The translations under genes and the position numbers were made by a program. Of a stretch of 64,000 bases of DNA, positions 1-8,822 are shown one piece after another (within the stretch, counting starts at the first letter, position 1; each line of letters starts with the position of its first letter). This DNA comes from Paenibacillus algicola (GTDB lineage Bacteria > Bacillota > Bacilli > Paenibacillales > Paenibacillaceae): contig NZ_CP040396.1 in the NCBI RefSeq assembly GCF_005577435.1, forward strand, positions 3,166,501 through 3,230,500, read 5' to 3'. Under the pieces are notes generated by a model. The model did not search any database, had not been told where the DNA came from, and worked only from the letters and a program-made list of their open reading frames with translations.

Positions 1-1538
1 TCCCGCAGCGCCTTGGCAAAGCCCTTGATCGACGTAATCGGTGTGCCAAGCTCATGCGAGATGTTGGACAGCAGCCGGACGCGGAATTTCTCCAAATCTG
101 CCATCTTGTGATTGGCCTCTTGAAGACTGGCATTACTCTGCTGCAGAGAATACGTCCTCTCTGCCACCGTCCGCTCCAGGGAACGGTTACTTTGCCAAAG
201 CTGCTCGGCCAGCTGCTCCTTCTCCGCAATCGCCCGGGAGAAGCGCGCGGATAAATTCAACGCCTGCGTGATCAGAAAGCCTAGCAGACCGATGGACAGC
301 AGATCATCGGTTGCCAGCAGGCCGGTGTAAAACAGCATGTCATTGAGTGCAAATAGCGTGAAGAACAGAAATCCGAGCGCCGTCGTGAGTGAGCCTCTTC
401 TGCGCCTCACGGCAGAGAGGATATAAACAAACAGCGTGTACATCAGAACCGGAAACAGCAGACCCCAAATAAACAGCGACAAATAGTGGGTGTAGATCCG
501 GGCAGGGGTCAGCAGAAAGAACAGGATAAAGCCGGCAAGCACAATCCCCGCTGTACGAGGCGCCCAGGACACTGACTCCTGCGGATACTCCCGGTTCACG
601 AAGAAAATAAGCGTGAGCGCAACCATTGATATCGAGATGTACTCCGCCTTGACCGCCCACTCCCAAGACAGTCCCGGCAGAAAGTAGAGTGCTGTGGATT
701 CACCCAATACGATGGTCCGGATACCCACGGATAGACAGAGACCGCCAAACAGGAGCACAGAAACCTCTTTTCTCCGGTTGAAATACACAAAGAAATAATA
801 CATTGACATCATGAAAAAAATCCCGATCACAAAAATTTGGGCCGCCACCCGGGACGTCCGCAGCCTGGAGATCGACTCCGAGGTACCGAGCTCCATTCCC
901 TGCCAGATTCCGCTGTTGCGCTGATGAAAGTTCGCAACCTGAATCACAATATCATTCCAGCCCGTTACAGGTTCGAAATAAATCGTATCGGGATAGCTTT
1001 TGGGATGGGTGTCCTCCCGCTCGGTTCCCACCGTTCCGTTGCCGCCCCTCAGCGAGCCATTAATCCAGATCTCATATGCCGAAGCAATGCTCTTCGGGTA
1101 AATGCCGAGCGTCTGGCGGGGGGCGGTCCAGGCTTTAGGCAGCAGCACTTGCAGTCGGTATGTAGCATAGCCTTCGTGAGGCAGAGGTTGTCCATTCATG
1201 ATGTATTCCGTCCACGGCATTGGCACCTGAACCCATAGCGGATCCAGATTGGAAGGCTCATTCGAAGCAAAGTCCGCCGGCTCCAGCAGCTGATCCCAAT
1301 AAAATTCCCATTCCCCATCCAGCAAAAGAGTCCCTTGACTGCCGGGGTTCCATGCCGACAAGTCGGCATAGCCCTGCTTTGGTGCCACGATGATCGTTGA
1401 AGTGTCCGGGCTTTCCATGTCTTTGAACTTTGGATTTAATTGTGCGGCAAGAATGATAATAGCGCCCAACATTACAGCAGCGAGGCCGTACATGACAAGC
1501 CGCCGTCTGTCCTTTCGCTCGAACTGGACAAGCCTCAT
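1..1538 (-). CDS. 7TMR-DISM-type sensor histidine kinase (3' end outside window)
   Basis: Open frame of 512 codons that runs off the left edge. The ATG at 1538 follows a GGAGG with a 9-nt spacer. Seen in order: an N-terminal membrane anchor (about residues 13-33), a jellyroll-like extracellular region (about 60-200, with LDGEWEFYW and VPMPWTEY), a block of about seven membrane helices (about 230-410), a short coiled coil, and an H-box SHELGTP with the phosphoacceptor His at about residue 495. The ATPase domain must lie outside the window. This architecture fits the 7TMR-DISM kinases that sense extracellular ligands, probably carbohydrate-like; the ligand is unknown. It is transcribed away from the operon starting at 1732. 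Confidence 0.85.
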   Translation of the reverse strand, partial: MRLVQFERKDRRRLVMYGLAAVMLGAIIILAAQLNPKFKDMESPDTSTIIVAPKQGYADLSAWNPGSQGTLLLDGEWEFYWDQLLEPADFASNEPSNLDPLWVQVPMPWTEYIMNGQPLPHEGYATYRLQVLLPKAWTAPRQTLGIYPKSIASAYEIWINGSLRGGNGTVGTEREDTHPKSYPDTIYFEPVTGWNDIVIQVANFHQRNSGIWQGMELGTSESISRLRTSRVAAQIFVIGIFFMMSMYYFFVYFNRRKEVSVLLFGGLCLSVGIRTIVLGESTALYFLPGLSWEWAVKAEYISISMVALTLIFFVNREYPQESVSWAPRTAGIVLAGFILFFLLTPARIYTHYLSLFIWGLLFPVLMYTLFVYILSAVRRRRGSLTTALGFLFFTLFALNDMLFYTGLLATDDLLSIGLLGFLITQALNLSARFSRAIAEKEQLAEQLWQSNRSLERTVAERTYSLQQSNASLQEANHKMADLEKFRVRLLSNISHELGTPITSIKGFAKALR

Positions 1539-1731
1539 AGCAGGTAACCTCCGGTTACAGAAACTAAATTAGTTATATTATATCAGGGGACTCTCATCGA
1601 TGCTGACAGAAAGCATCATTTTTTGCCATTACTTAAACAAAACTTAAACATCTATAGGTACTATGGATTACAGGAAAGCTACAACCGGGCATAAAGAACG
1701 AAAAGCTAGGAAAATAGTAGGGGGTTCCATC

Positions 1732-2274
1732 ATGAATGGTTATTTCACGGTCTGCTGTACCGAAAGATCCCAGCACCATTATATCGACTTTCTGCTAAGC
1801 CGCTATGAGGATCTGAATTTAAAATATAGCTTCTCCGCAGCCCTGGGCTACCTCGCCAGTCCCCTTCTGATGGCAGGTACAGCCATGCTGTGCTATGACG
1901 AGGAGGATCAGATATGCGGAGCATTCAGTTATATTCACGGAACCGGGGAGCACGATTATCAGGACCGTCATATGATCCAGATTCAAGCCGCCTATTTGGA
2001 TAAAGCCTATCGTGTCAGCCGCTGGTTTGTGGAGGGCCTCCGGTTTCTGGCGGAGCATCTGCATGATCAGGAGGAAGAGGTAACAGACATTCAATTCTGG
2101 GCGCCCGGAGATGCCAGAAGCCAGAGACTGTTCTCCAAGTTTGCGGTCCCATTGAAGGTCGAAGGAGCACCAAGCGGTGATATGGAAGGGTACCGGGTTA
2201 CGGTCGAAGAACTTTTTGACTATCTACTGGGTACGGCGATCCTCCGGGACAGGCAGCAAGGCTTTACCGTCTAG
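1732..2274 (+). CDS. GNAT-like acyltransferase-fold protein
   Basis: 180 residues from the ATG at 1732, which follows AGGGGG with a suitable spacer; a longer in-frame start at 1663 has no ribosome site. The second half shows the strand-helix pattern of GNAT proteins (IQIQAAYLDKAYRVSRWFVEG, then an aromatic-rich FSKFA segment near the end). No clear acetyl-CoA P-loop (Q/R-x-x-G-x-G/A) was seen, so activity is uncertain. First gene of a three-gene operon with a related protein and a 38-residue peptide. Substrate unknown. Confidence 0.6.
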   Translation: MNGYFTVCCTERSQHHYIDFLLSRYEDLNLKYSFSAALGYLASPLLMAGTAMLCYDEEDQICGAFSYIHGTGEHDYQDRHMIQIQAAYLDKAYRVSRWFVEGLRFLAEHLHDQEEEVTDIQFWAPGDARSQRLFSKFAVPLKVEGAPSGDMEGYRVTVEELFDYLLGTAILRDRQQGFTV

Positions 2275-2317
2275 TGAATTTTCGGCTTCAAGAGAGAAAA
2301 GGAGGCGCAAGGCAAGG

Positions 2318-2806
2318 ATGAGAGCTGTAGTAAGACATTGCTCTACGGACCGGGATTATGCGGGTTTAACGCGGTTTTATATCAACCATACCCGGGATTT
2401 TGACAGAAGCTATTCTCTCCAGGACGGGCTATTCCACATCTTAACGACGCTGAATGATTTTCAGTTTATAACCTATCACAATGCTCAGGAGCATCTGATC
2501 GGCTTTGTACAGTACCGTACGGAGGAAGAGAAAGGGACCGTGTTTGTGGATGCGGCCATTTTGGAAGAGAAGTATCGCAGTACCAGCGTGTTCTATTACG
2601 GACTTCAGGATTTGATCAAGTACATCCTAGAGAATAACAAGGAAGTTAAGTCTATGTATTTCTTCGCAGCTGCGGACAATTTATATGTAAACCGACTATA
2701 CCGCAAATTTGCCAGGCTGGTTGATGTGACACAGCGCCGTGGACGCACAGAAAATGTATATGCTGCAGATCTACAGGGGCTGCTGCATGATTTAAGGGTT
2801 TACTGA
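2318..2806 (+). CDS. GNAT-like acyltransferase-fold protein, relative of the upstream gene
   Basis: 162 residues. The ATG at 2318 has AAAAGGAGG upstream with a long spacer of about 12 nt. The region FVDAAILEEKYRSTSVFYYG followed by NLYVNRLYRKFARLVDV matches the beta4-alpha3 and beta5-alpha4 part of GNAT folds, where the late Asn/Tyr pair usually sits. It lies 43 nt after the first GNAT-like gene and 38 nt before a small peptide gene. Both proteins share length and layout, which suggests an old duplication. No substrate can be named. Confidence 0.6.
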   Translation: MRAVVRHCSTDRDYAGLTRFYINHTRDFDRSYSLQDGLFHILTTLNDFQFITYHNAQEHLIGFVQYRTEEEKGTVFVDAAILEEKYRSTSVFYYGLQDLIKYILENNKEVKSMYFFAAADNLYVNRLYRKFARLVDVTQRRGRTENVYAADLQGLLHDLRVY

Positions 2807-2844
2807 GGTGACACCATATCCGTACAGGAAGGGAGGTGAGCAGA

Positions 2845-2961
2845 ATGGTTCCACCAATTTATGGTATGAAAGATGTAACAAAAGGCAGCGGCTTTGGCCG
2901 CATTGTCGATGCAATGAAGCTGAATGAGCAGCTGAGAAACGCCGCGGCATCCACGAAGTAA
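2845..2961 (+). CDS. 38-residue peptide ending the GNAT operon
   Basis: Short frame MVPPIYGMKDVTKG... of 38 residues with a strong GGGAGGTGAG ribosome site 6 nt before the ATG and a TAA stop. It sits between the second GNAT-like gene and an intrinsic terminator, so it is very probably transcribed with them. The peptide has a central KGSGFG turn followed by a predicted amphipathic helix (RIVDAMKLNEQLRN). No signal peptide, cysteine or metal site. Family not recognised; it could be a substrate or partner of the GNAT-like proteins. Confidence 0.55.
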   Translation: MVPPIYGMKDVTKGSGFGRIVDAMKLNEQLRNAAASTK

Positions 2962-3011
2962 TTTCCTCCCCCGGAGATTATCGAGGTGTCCCGGAGCATG
3001 AGAGCATGTAA

Positions 3012-3057
3012 AAAAGGGCTGTCCTGCTGGATCTGTGATCCGGCGGGACAGCCTTTT
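3012..3057. terminator. Bidirectional intrinsic terminator
   Basis: Inverted repeat GGCTGTCC(tgctgg).../...(ccggcg)GGACAGCC flanked by an A-run on the left and a T-run on the right. It separates the GNAT/peptide operon from the convergent DUF4395 gene. Confidence 0.75.
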
Positions 3058-3108
3058 GAGCTTTGCTGCAGGTGAGCGAGCCGTCTGCCTTATAAGCCCA
3101 GCAGAACC

Positions 3109-3531
3109 TTATCCCCGCTGAAGCCGGCGTGCCCGAAACTGCTTGTACTGGAAATAGACGGTGCAGCCGATGCAATATCCCAGCAGCGCAGCCAGCGCTG
3201 CCGCTCCTGTCATGCCGGCCAGCACGTTCCCTGCCCAGGTCCAGCCTAGCAGAAGGCTCAGTAAGGATAGCCCCAGCAGGCTGACCGCAATCGTATTGTT
3301 AAAGCGCTGGAGCTCGGCAGCCTCTGTTCCGGAGCGGCGAACCCGCCCGGACAGAAACGTGCGGGTCAGCCGGACAAACAGATTACCCCGGACACCAAAG
3401 ATCAGACCTGCCGCCTGAATCGCCAGCAAAGCGGCAATCACCGTCGCAGACTGCGTAACGAGAAAGATGGAAACCATAAGCACAATTCCTGCCTGATTGC
3501 TTCTTACATATGGAACGGGAATCTCTTTCAT
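3109..3531 (-). CDS. DUF4395 family membrane protein
   Basis: 140 residues. The N-terminal segment IPVPYVRSNQ is characteristic of DUF4395 proteins, followed by membrane helices at about residues 15-47 and two more at about 80-125, ending in a basic tail. The central charged stretch (RTFLSGRVRRSG) is probably cytoplasmic. Function of the family is unknown. The gene stands alone, convergent with the GNAT operon. Confidence 0.75.
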   Translation of the reverse strand: MKEIPVPYVRSNQAGIVLMVSIFLVTQSATVIAALLAIQAAGLIFGVRGNLFVRLTRTFLSGRVRRSGTEAAELQRFNNTIAVSLLGLSLLSLLLGWTWAGNVLAGMTGAAALAALLGYCIGCTVYFQYKQFRARRLQRG

Positions 3532-3612
3532 CTATAAACCAACTTTCCGGATAGGAATTAAACTAATCAAGTTGATTATAGTCAACCCCGTCACGAATGA
3601 CAATGGAAAAAA

Positions 3613-4770
3613 TTACATTCCCGCCTCATACACCGCTTTTCCCCGGACCCAGGTGGAGACCACATTCAGCCCGGCATCCAGCACCACGAAATCGGCATCC
3701 TTTCCGGGCGCTAGCGAGCCCTTGAAGCCATCGACGCCGATCTGCCTTGCCGGCACCGAAGTAAAGGAAGAGATGATGTCCTCTAGTGCAAGACCGGTAA
3801 ACGCCAGCACATTTCGCACGGCCTGGATCATGGTGAGCGAGCTTCCGGCCAACGTATCCGTCCCTTTTAAATAGACTAGTCCATCTTTCATCACCTTATG
3901 CCCGTAATCCCCGTCCGGGAGGCCGCAGCTGGTTACCGCGTCTGTGATGGCACAGATGCCGTCAGAGGACTTGAGATCATACATCATCTTCACGACTGCC
4001 GGATGAACATGATACCCGTCCGCAATGAGCTCGACGGTAAGCTGCGGCAGCAGCAGTCCTGCTCCGGCGAGTCCCGGTTCGCGGTGATGCAGCGGGCTCA
4101 TCCCGTTAAAGTGATGCGTCGTGTGATTGACGCCCAGCGCGACGGCTGCCTCCATCTGCTTGAAGGTAGCGTCGGAATGGCCGGCGGAGACCGTAACTCC
4201 TGCAGCCAGGAACTGCTCCACGGCGTCCATGCCTCCCTCCAGCTCTGGCGCCAGCGTGACAAGCTTGATCCGATTCTCGGCTGCCTGAAGCAGCTCTTCA
4301 ATCTGCTCCGGTGAAGGATTGCGCACATCGTCAGCCAGTTGGGCTCCCTTGCGCTTCAGGCTGATGAAGGGCCCTTCCAGATGAATTCCAAGAATGTCAG
4401 CACCGCCCGTGCCCTTTTGGATAACACCTGCGGCGCAGGACAGAGCCGACACGATGTGCTCCTGGCTGGAGGTATTCGTCGTGGCCAGAAAGCCTGTCGT
4501 ACCGTGAGCCGCATGAAAGACGCTCATTCTCTCCAGGCTCACCTCCTGCGCATCCATCACATTGCAGCCGTCGCCGCCGTGAACATGCACATCAATAAAG
4601 CCGGGCACAAGCGTTAAGCCTTCTCCGTCCCGGACTTGCAGCGGCTCCGATGGACATTCTATCCGGGCTCCGATGGCCTCAATGACCCCATTGCTGTCAA
4701 TAAGCAGCTGTCCCCCGGACAGTCTTTGGCCAGGCCGTATGATATCTGCATTTTTCCATAGCGTCTTCAT
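3613..4770 (-). CDS. nagA: N-acetylglucosamine-6-phosphate deacetylase
   Basis: 385 residues, the usual NagA length. It removes the acetyl group from GlcNAc-6-phosphate, giving glucosamine-6-phosphate for cell-wall recycling or glycolysis. Seen: the amidohydrolase HxH motif in PGFIDVHVHGGDG, HLEGPF with the metal-binding Glu, AGHSDA and HHFNGM segments, and the catalytic Asp in ICAITDAV. The start ATG overlaps the stop of the upstream ROK kinase gene by 4 nt (ATGA), so the two are translationally coupled. No nagB or PTS gene is next to it in this window. Confidence 0.95.
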   Translation of the reverse strand: MKTLWKNADIIRPGQRLSGGQLLIDSNGVIEAIGARIECPSEPLQVRDGEGLTLVPGFIDVHVHGGDGCNVMDAQEVSLERMSVFHAAHGTTGFLATTNTSSQEHIVSALSCAAGVIQKGTGGADILGIHLEGPFISLKRKGAQLADDVRNPSPEQIEELLQAAENRIKLVTLAPELEGGMDAVEQFLAAGVTVSAGHSDATFKQMEAAVALGVNHTTHHFNGMSPLHHREPGLAGAGLLLPQLTVELIADGYHVHPAVVKMMYDLKSSDGICAITDAVTSCGLPDGDYGHKVMKDGLVYLKGTDTLAGSSLTMIQAVRNVLAFTGLALEDIISSFTSVPARQIGVDGFKGSLAPGKDADFVVLDAGLNVVSTWVRGKAVYEAGM

Positions 4771-5720
4771 GCCTGGTTTCCCTCCCCCCGCACGCTTGCC
4801 AGGCTCAGTGCCGCTCCGTACAGCCCGGCCGAATCGCCCAGCTGTCCTTGAACCACGTCCGGCTGATGGGCTTTAGGATAAAGACTATGCAGCGTGCGGC
4901 GTATCGGAGCCAGCAGCATCTCACCGGCGTTGGCGGCACCACCGCCGACCACGATGAGCTCCGGGTCCAGCAGATAGGTCATCGTGGCCAGCTTTCTTCC
5001 CAGCACCGACCCGATGTTCTCAAACACCTCCAGAGCGAGAGCATCCCCCTGCTCAGCGGCAATACATACGTCCTTGGCCGAGATGGCAGCTGCCTGATCC
5101 TGCAGTATGCTTCTCTGCCCACGTTTCATGGCCGCTTCAGCAAGACGCGCAATCCCGGTTGCCGATGCCATCGTCTCCAGGCAGCCGGTCTTCCCGCATT
5201 TGCACGGCAGATCGTTTCCTTCCACCGGGTCATGTCCGATCTCTCCGGCATAGCCGTGTGCGCCCCGAATCAGTCCTCCGTTCATCACTACTCCTGCGGC
5301 CAGGCCCGTGCCGAGCGTTACGCAGATGAAGTTCTGACAGCCGCGCGCTGCACCCGCAGCGTATTCTCCCCAGGCGTACATCCGCACATCATTGTCGATG
5401 GCCACCGGCACTCTCCAGTGCTCTTCCAGGAGCGATCCCAGCTTGACATCATACCATCCCAGATTTGGCGCCCGCAGCACGGTTCCTGTCTCCGCGTGCA
5501 GATGCCCCGGGACCCCTGCACCGATGCCGGCAAGTGTATACGGCTTCTGCTGCTCCAGCAGGCTCCAAATCTCCTGATTCAGCCGCTTCACATAATCCGA
5601 TATACCCTGCTGATGCTCTGTTCTCATCGCTGATTTGGATATTAACTCATCGCTCTCATTAAATAAGCCGATGACGGTATTGGTACCGCCAATGTCCAGT
5701 CCAAGGCTTAACTGTTTCAT
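4767..5720 (-). CDS. ROK family sugar kinase (glucokinase or N-acetylhexosamine kinase)
   Basis: 317 residues. N-terminal ATP-binding motif LDIGGTNT, the sugar site GYAGEIGHD with His acting as a zinc ligand, and the ROK zinc cluster CKCGKTGCLE. A second glycine-rich ATP motif VVGGGAAN is near the C-terminus. No N-terminal HTH, so this is a kinase rather than a NagC-type repressor. Because it is coupled to nagA by a 4-nt overlap, the substrate is more likely an amino sugar such as GlcNAc or ManNAc than glucose; this is an inference from context. Confidence 0.88.
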   Translation of the reverse strand: MKQLSLGLDIGGTNTVIGLFNESDELISKSAMRTEHQQGISDYVKRLNQEIWSLLEQQKPYTLAGIGAGVPGHLHAETGTVLRAPNLGWYDVKLGSLLEEHWRVPVAIDNDVRMYAWGEYAAGAARGCQNFICVTLGTGLAAGVVMNGGLIRGAHGYAGEIGHDPVEGNDLPCKCGKTGCLETMASATGIARLAEAAMKRGQRSILQDQAAAISAKDVCIAAEQGDALALEVFENIGSVLGRKLATMTYLLDPELIVVGGGAANAGEMLLAPIRRTLHSLYPKAHQPDVVQGQLGDSAGLYGAALSLASVRGEGNQA

Positions 5721-5760
5721 TGCGCATTCCCTCTCCCTTTAGCTCCAAAGCCAGATTAAA

Positions 5761-5797
5761 CAGAAAGCGGGCCTCTCATGAAGAAACCCGCTTTCTG
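5761..5797 (-). terminator. Terminator-like hairpin after fabV
   Basis: Perfect inverted repeat CAGAAAGCGGG/CCCGCTTTCTG around a short loop, 18 nt past the fabV stop. No long T-run follows, so efficiency is uncertain. Confidence 0.55.
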
Positions 5798-5815
5798 ATC
5801 ATGCTCTATGGTTGT

Positions 5816-7006
5816 CTAGCGCACGTTCTCGATAGGCACCACAGGATTGGTATCTCCGTCATAGTCCACACCGTCACTTTCAAAGCCAAACAGCTGGAAG
5901 AACTCCTTGCGGTAGCCCGCAAGATCGGTAATGTCCTCCACATTCTCGCTGGTCACAGCTTCCCACAGCTGTGCAACCTCCTGCTGGACGTCGTCACGAA
6001 GCTCCCAGTCGTCAATCCGGATGCGGCCCTTCTCATCGACCGGCACCTCTTTGCCGCTGTACAGCCGTTCTGCAAACAAGCGGTAGCTCTGCTCAATGCA
6101 GTTCTCGTGAATCCCTTTCTCTTTCATCACCTTATACAGTGCTGATACGTATAGCGGTACAATCGGGATCGCAGAGCTGGACTGCGTTACCAGCGCTTTG
6201 CTGACCGATACAAAGGCACGGCCGCCGCCGCTGGACAGCTCCTCGTTCAGCCGATGCGCCGTTTCCTCCAGATGATCCTTTGCCTGCCCGATCGAGCCGT
6301 CACGATACACCGCCATGGTAATCTCTGATCCGATGTAGGAGTAGGCGATGGTTGTGGCATGGTCGGCCAGCACGCCGCCGTCACGCAACGCCTTGATCCA
6401 CAGCTCCCAGTCACTGCCGCCCATCACCGTTACGGTATCCTGAATTTCCTGATCGCTAGCTGGCTCCAGCGTAATTTCACTCACTTCTCCGGTATGGAAA
6501 TTCACTGTTTTGTTCGTGAACGGCTTGCCGATCGGCTTCAGCACGGAATTCGCCGTTTCTCCCGTCACGGGATCCGTACGGCGCGCCGAAGCGACACTGT
6601 ACACCACGAGATCGACCTGGCCCAATTCACTCGCAATAGCCTGAACCGTCTTCTGCTTCGTCTCATCCGTGAAGGCATCCCCCGTTACACTGAGCGATTT
6701 CAGCCCGGCTTCCTTCGCCATAGCTTCAAACGCAGCCGAATTGTACCAGCCTGCCGATGCGGTGCGCTTCTCGGTTCCCTGGCTTGGACGGTATACTCCG
6801 ATTGTGCTCGCACCGGCACCAAAAGCCGCTGTAATCCGCGCAGCCAGTCCGTAGCCGGTAGAGGCGCCGATCACCAGCACATTGACTGGTCCTTCCCATT
6901 TCGGCTGGGCCTGAATGTATTTCACCTGCTCCTCGACCTGACGCGCACATCCCGCAGGATGTGCCGTGGTGCAAATAAAACCGCGCGTTCTCGGTTTAAT
7001 GATCAT
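5816..7006 (-). CDS. fabV: Trans-2-enoyl-ACP/CoA reductase FabV
   Basis: 396 residues, the normal FabV length. It reduces enoyl-ACP with NAD(P)H in the last step of each fatty acid elongation cycle. Seen: N-terminal PRTRGFICTTAHPAGC, the cofactor site GASTGYGLA at residues 48-56, and the FabV-type catalytic Y-x8-K as Tyr234 and Lys243. The FabV class is known to resist triclosan, unlike FabI. Single gene with its own hairpin downstream; no other fab genes are nearby, so it may be an accessory isozyme. Confidence 0.95.
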   Translation of the reverse strand: MIIKPRTRGFICTTAHPAGCARQVEEQVKYIQAQPKWEGPVNVLVIGASTGYGLAARITAAFGAGASTIGVYRPSQGTEKRTASAGWYNSAAFEAMAKEAGLKSLSVTGDAFTDETKQKTVQAIASELGQVDLVVYSVASARRTDPVTGETANSVLKPIGKPFTNKTVNFHTGEVSEITLEPASDQEIQDTVTVMGGSDWELWIKALRDGGVLADHATTIAYSYIGSEITMAVYRDGSIGQAKDHLEETAHRLNEELSSGGGRAFVSVSKALVTQSSSAIPIVPLYVSALYKVMKEKGIHENCIEQSYRLFAERLYSGKEVPVDEKGRIRIDDWELRDDVQQEVAQLWEAVTSENVEDITDLAGYRKEFFQLFGFESDGVDYDGDTNPVVPIENVR

Positions 7007-7153
7007 CCTTCATTTCCCCTCTTTACCTCGTAATGGTCGTTCGTGATCCAGCATGAATTAGGACCTGATCTTAAGCGAGTCTATTTCATTCTATCAATTT
7101 TTCAGGCCCGGCTAAACCTTTTGCACAAAAATAATCCAATCAGCCATTCTCCC

Positions 7154-7723
7154 CTATGGAACGGATATCTCTACCACTTGCTCGTAAAAAGCATCCACCC
7201 TGTCCGGACGCCGCACCTGCTCCTGCACAATAGCCTTCCACACCTCAATCTCCGTCAGCTCGGCATGTGAATGCAGGCCGTACCAGGACATGAGCTGGCT
7301 TCGCTGTACGCTATAGACGGCATCCGGGAAATGAAAATCCATCGCCTCCATGTTATCGACCAGTCCGAGATTGGCGGTAGCATTGTACATGATCATTCTT
7401 CGAAAGAAACCTTGCTCTACCTCGTCAGAGGGACGCTTGAAGTGAAGCTGGGCGGTCAATTTCTCCGGATACAGCTGATAGGTATACTCCAGATCCCGGT
7501 AAGGCAGCTCCTGATTCAGGCCGGTAAGGGTAGAAACGCTCCCCATATACTTCCCCCGCTGCTGCAAGGCAGCATGAATGTCGTGCGTAAGCGGATCCTG
7601 CTGAGCCTGCTCATACCGTGCAGCATCAAGCGCCCTCGATGGCTTTACTTCTCCTTCCATGTAAAAAAAACCTGCTAAGGCGATAACAAACAGGGCTGCA
7701 ATCCAGTAATCCTTCCTCCTCAT
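7154..7723 (-). CDS. DUF4825 family membrane-anchored protein
   Basis: 189 residues with one N-terminal membrane anchor (about residues 7-22) and an extracytoplasmic remainder. The segments YTYQLYPEKLTAQLHFK and MIMYNATANLGLVDNMEAMD match the DUF4825 domain found in Bacillales. Last gene of the PadR operon; its ATG overlaps the stop of the preceding gene by 4 nt. Function unknown, but the coupling suggests it works with the membrane protein and is controlled by PadR. Confidence 0.7.
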   Translation of the reverse strand: MRRKDYWIAALFVIALAGFFYMEGEVKPSRALDAARYEQAQQDPLTHDIHAALQQRGKYMGSVSTLTGLNQELPYRDLEYTYQLYPEKLTAQLHFKRPSDEVEQGFFRRMIMYNATANLGLVDNMEAMDFHFPDAVYSVQRSQLMSWYGLHSHAELTEIEVWKAIVQEQVRRPDRVDAFYEQVVEISVP

Positions 7724-8406
7724 GGTCTGCTCACCTCATACAAGGAAACCCGCCGCCGGGCTCTGCCCACCAGGAGCGGAATGCAGATGGCGGCCAGCGG
7801 CGCCAGCAGCTCCATTGCCAGTGCGTACAGCTCATAAGGACCGCTGAAGAAAAGCCCTCGCCCAAACCACAGGTCACTGCCAAACCGCAGCAGCAGGGCA
7901 AAGCCTGTTACGACCGCCAGCCACGCTCCCCACAGCAGCCAGGTCCACCGGCTGATGGCAGACAGCAGCTTAACCGGTATGTTTACAATGATTGCGCTCC
8001 TTCTCGGCTCCACAATGGCGTACACGACATACCCCGCCCCAAGTATTCCCGCCAGCAGAAGCAGGACGTTGTGAAGCATGCTTCCGGAGTAGCTTAACCG
8101 GGCCGGCAAGGTCACAATGCATGCCAGCAGCAGCAATAGAAGTCCATGCTGCAGCAGATCACGAGCCAAGGAGCTGAGATTTGTAGGCTGACGTCCATCC
8201 TCCTCCAGGAAAGGCTCAATAGAGTCCAAATCCCGTGTCGCAGCCGCGATCGCCTCAGCATCACTCACGCCCTGCTCAACGTAATCACGTACCTTGTCCT
8301 CCAGATTGGTCAGAATTTCATATTTCAGTTCCTCCACCGCTGGCGTGCTGCGCCGACCTGCAAACAGCTGCTCTACAAAGCGCTCCAGCTCCTTGGACTT
8401 ATTCAT
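7720..8406 (-). CDS. Permease-prefix-domain membrane protein
   Basis: 228 residues. The soluble N-terminal part (residues 1-75, with VEELKYEILTNLEDKVRDYV and EQGVSDAEAIAAA) matches permease prefix domain 1, usually found in front of ABC-type permeases or as small PadR-linked membrane proteins. Four or five membrane helices follow from about residue 90, with the C-terminal tail cytoplasmic. It overlaps padR upstream and the DUF4825 gene downstream by 4 nt each. Likely a PadR-controlled envelope stress protein; the exact role is unknown. Confidence 0.75.
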   Translation of the reverse strand: MNKSKELERFVEQLFAGRRSTPAVEELKYEILTNLEDKVRDYVEQGVSDAEAIAAATRDLDSIEPFLEEDGRQPTNLSSLARDLLQHGLLLLLLACIVTLPARLSYSGSMLHNVLLLLAGILGAGYVVYAIVEPRRSAIIVNIPVKLLSAISRWTWLLWGAWLAVVTGFALLLRFGSDLWFGRGLFFSGPYELYALAMELLAPLAAICIPLLVGRARRRVSLYEVSRP

Positions 8407-8765
8407 AAACCGCTTCCCCCTTCTCTCCTCGGCTTTTCGATTAACAAATCAATAACGTCCCTGGCCGCCACCCACTCTTCCCGGCTCTGACTCAGCCTCT
8501 TCTCCCCATCTCCGGTCAGGCGATAATACTTGCGTCGTCCTCCCTGAGATTCCTCTCCCCAATAGGAGATAATCAAGGACTGCTTCTCCAGTCTTTTCAG
8601 GCTGGAATATAACGTCGGTTCCTTTAATTCAAACTGGTGATGACTGCGCACCAGCATTTCCTTAATAATCTGATAACCGTAGTTATCTTTTTCCGAAAGC
8701 AGGTTCAGGATCAACATATCAATGCTGCCTCGGATCAGATCGCTGTTATGTATGGGGACGCTCAA
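8403..8765 (-). CDS. PadR family transcriptional regulator
   Basis: 120 residues with the winged-helix signature LIRGSIDMLILNLL, DNYGYQIIKE, LKEPTLYSSLKRLE and RRKYYRLTGDGE. TTG start at 8765 behind GAGGAGGT with an 8-nt spacer. First gene of a tightly overlapping three-gene operon with two membrane proteins. PadR proteins usually repress their own operon, and a strong sigma-A-type promoter with dyad-like ATGACAG/CTGTCAT elements lies just upstream. Confidence 0.9.
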   Translation of the reverse strand: MSVPIHNSDLIRGSIDMLILNLLSEKDNYGYQIIKEMLVRSHHQFELKEPTLYSSLKRLEKQSLIISYWGEESQGGRRKYYRLTGDGEKRLSQSREEWVAARDVIDLLIEKPRREGGSGL

Positions 8766-8793
8766 TCACACCTACCTCCTCTTCTCGCAGTGT

Positions 8794-8822
8794 AATGTAA
8801 CACAGAGAACTATGTCTGTCAA
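8794..8822 (-). promoter_or_regulatory. padR operon promoter
   Basis: On the minus strand TTGACA (8817-8822), 17-nt spacer, TACATT (8794-8799). Near-consensus sigma-A promoter. Just upstream are ATGACAG/ACAGACAT repeats that could be PadR operators. Confidence 0.65.

Noticed and set aside
4848..5633. 261-codon open frame on the plus strand
   Set aside because: It lies opposite the ROK kinase gene; no ribosome site or family resemblance, and the minus-strand gene has clear motifs.
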